DNA from: Epiperipatus broadwayi
Lineage: Eukaryota; Onychophora; Udeonychophora; Euonychophora; Peripatidae
Reading direction: 5' to 3'
Length of the DNA: 64,000 nucleotides
NCBI GenBank assembly: GCA_028023455.1
Contig: JAQFVV010012423.1
Location: 5,312,269-5,376,268, forward strand
Below, piece after piece: positions 62,017 through 64,000 of this stretch. Under the pieces are notes generated by a model. The model was given only the letters and a program-made list of their open reading frames with translations, did not search any database and was not told where the DNA came from. The translations under genes and the position numbers were made by a program. Numbering within the stretch: position 1 is the first letter of the stretch; every line of letters starts with the position of its first letter.

Positions 62017-62915
62017 ATGAACCTTAAACTTTCTGGCCAGTTTCGAACTTTACTTTACACTCCCTTTTAGAGCTCTTTTATTCTTTAATGTAACAATCTT
62101 TATAAAACCTTTTATTCATGCTACTGTAAATTTATATCGTAGTTCTCTCAACCTCTAGTCTTTAAACTTTCTCTTTTCTTACTTGGCAGTTCATTTATTT
62201 TATTATGTATATTTATTGAGTAAATTTATTAATGTTGTTATTTTAATTATATGTCAATAATCCTTCGACTCGATGATCTCCTTCATTTTCTTTGCCTTAT
62301 ACAAGTAATATAAACTTAATTCTGATAGTTAATGCTCACCCATTAGAACTAGATTAATACAGTTCTATCAATCATCGAGTCAAAAGAAATTATTAATGAT
62401 TGTTATTGTTATCATTGGCTAATAATAAATTATCAGCTCTATTTTTAATCTATGCCACCACTATTTTCTTGTTTCACTAATATTTATTCATGTATAATCT
62501 TAAAATGTTTTTTGCAAAGGGCCGATAAAGGCATCAAATATATTCTAATTCAAATTTCTGTTATTCGCTATTAAGATTCAGGAAGGGCACGATGATTGGG
62601 GCATAATTAATATGATTTACAAATACTTTAAAATAATTTTAGTTAAAAGCTCATTTGATTTTAATTAAATTGATCAAGTCATCATGTACAGCATTCTATA
62701 TGGGTTTTAGTATTCAAACAATGACTATCAAGTCATCACCTTAGAATGTTGCTGATGTAGGGCAATCTTCCACTCCGTTAGGCTTGTCGGTGATCATATT
62801 TCTGTTATTTTAAATTATCGAGGAAGAAAGCACTTCCTCCTCTGCTCATGTTATATTTGGAACACCAAAGGCTCATAGTTATGACTCAGCCTGGCTTTCC
62901 CATGTTCCCATCTAC
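62017..62915. other. AT-rich sequence with a small inverted pair
   Basis: CTTCGACTCGATGATCTCC (about 62265) and CAATCATCGAGTCAAAAG (about 62370) form an imperfect inverted pair about 125 bp across. Nothing else recognised. Confidence 0.4.
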
Positions 62916-63035
62916 TTAAAGGACATAAGACTTATCAAATACAAGCTTCCATACTACTTTTAAATCACCTCTCCTTAAAGGGCAGTAAGACTTGTGAAAT
63001 GCAAGCCGCCATAGGACTTAGATCATCGACCAGCT
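62916..63035 (+). repeat. Two-unit tandem repeat, about 58-bp period
   Basis: CTTAAAGGACATAAGACTTA with CAAATACAAGCTTCCATA (62916) recurs as CTTAAAGGGCAGTAAGACTT with GAAATGCAAGCCGCCATA (62974). A relatively G+C-rich pocket. Confidence 0.65.
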
Positions 63036-64000
63036 ATTATCTTTCAATTTCATTTTATAGCTCATAATTCATCAGCACCGTTACCTCTCTGTTCCAGTAA
63101 AGCCCGCTCTGATGCTCATAATTCGTGATGAAGTGATTTAAATTAAAGTCCAACAAATTCTCCATTATACCTCAAAATAAGTTTTCTAATAAAGATTAAA
63201 GTTATGCCCTAAAATACATATTTTGCTCTTCATGAATGGATTTGCGAATGTGAAAATAAATGTCACATTCTTTTGTATAAAATTAGAGTAATAATTTCTT
63301 TTACTAATGAATACCTTTATCTGCCTTTTATTTCTTGTTGGGGGCATAGACATAGACTTTCAAATATTGCGTAATACTTGTTGGCTTATAATAAGTACCG
63401 CCACTCTGATTATAGTTATAAATTTTGTTTAAGGACTAGAATTAATTAATATAATCATTATTTAAAATTCAAATAAAACAAATTATTATTGTTAAATATT
63501 TTCTAAACACACTTGGTTTCTTAGTTCTAAATTTTTTTATAATTATTTTAATGTTAATACTTGCTGTCTGTGTTGGCAATCCGAACATATACATATGATT
63601 CAATTTAAAATTATTTTAGTTAGTTTATTATCAGATATTAATGTCAGTTCAGGGATTGATCCTCACCAACCGTTGAGCTAGTTTCTTGGCGCATAGCACT
63701 GTGCCATTGATTTAGATTTCTACTAATCAGAGCTGGTGAGTTGGGTTTGAATTCAGTTTTGGTTCAGCTGAGTTTAGATCCGACTTGTAGTTTAGGTGGT
63801 GGGTTTTTCGACTGGTATAATATATATATATATGAAATTTTTTTATCTACATCATGATTTAAAAATACATTTTATGAATATAGGAAGGTATAATAAAAAT
63901 GTATTATATTGAGATACTAATTTTTATAAATGAACAAATATGTTCCTTTTTATTTTGAATAATCATATTTTTGGTATTTATAGACATTAAAATAAATTGA
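63036..64000. other. AT-rich end of window, possible SINE piece
   Basis: 63640-63790 is richer in G+C and has a B-box-like GGGTTTGAATTCAG (about 63736) and GGGATTGATCCTCACC (about 63652). (TA)n at 63818-63831. No gene recognised. Confidence 0.4.

Overview
This is a eukaryotic, almost certainly animal, genomic window. It is very AT-rich (roughly three quarters A+T by eye, not counted), full of (TA)n, (AAT)n and (AGT)n microsatellites, and made largely of transposable-element debris. I found no convincing intact host gene, rRNA, true tRNA or CRISPR array. Most of the short open frames are AT-rich or microsatellite-derived noise. The element mix (a Merlin DNA transposon, Gypsy-like LTR elements, at least two kinds of non-LTR retrotransposon remnant, tRNA-like SINE pieces) fits a metazoan, but I cannot name the species.

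Layout. 1-9 kb: a half copy of a hairpin element, two foldback structures, one of them split by a 1.36-kb solo LTR (3562-4924), and a 1.2-kb foldback whose left arm contains an (AAT)n tract (6725-7920). 9-18 kb: an inverted pair of MITE-like units with a small reverse-transcriptase scrap between them, a strong foldback at 12033-12603, a LINE 3' end (15640-16215), a Gypsy gag scrap and a tRNA-like SINE head (16923-17280). 18.7-19.4 kb: a 3-unit tandem repeat. 19694-23066: the best-defined element, a Merlin (IS1016/ISXO2-type) transposon with both ends, long terminal inverted repeats, an 8-bp target duplication and a transposase broken by TGA codons. 24301-27806: an LTR retroelement on the minus strand with two near-identical 1.38-kb LTRs, a primer-binding site that looks tRNA-Arg-complementary, and an interior of only 742 bp.

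30.8-37.5 kb: a nested block. A LINE 3' tail on the minus strand abuts the 5' part of a LINE on the plus strand (zinc-knuckle ORF1, then an apurinic-type endonuclease). The endonuclease is split by a 1.03-kb element with inverted ends inserted in (TA)n. The block ends at a Gypsy-like gag, primer site and LTR on the minus strand. 39.3 kb: a 400-bp (AGT)n array. 40.4-47.8 kb: several more foldbacks, one enclosing a second copy of the LINE 3' tail. 49.2-51.4 kb: a decayed LINE reverse transcriptase on the minus strand, interrupted by a near-perfect 92-bp-arm hairpin. 53-64 kb: short tandem repeats, SINE-like pieces, and a 3.4-kb stretch (57618-61050) bounded by TGTAACC/GGTTACA in (AT)n that may be an undescribed LTR-like unit.

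There is no operon-like or pathway logic. The organising themes are (1) many long inverted-repeat units from several families and (2) repeated use of (AT)n tracts as insertion sites by different elements.
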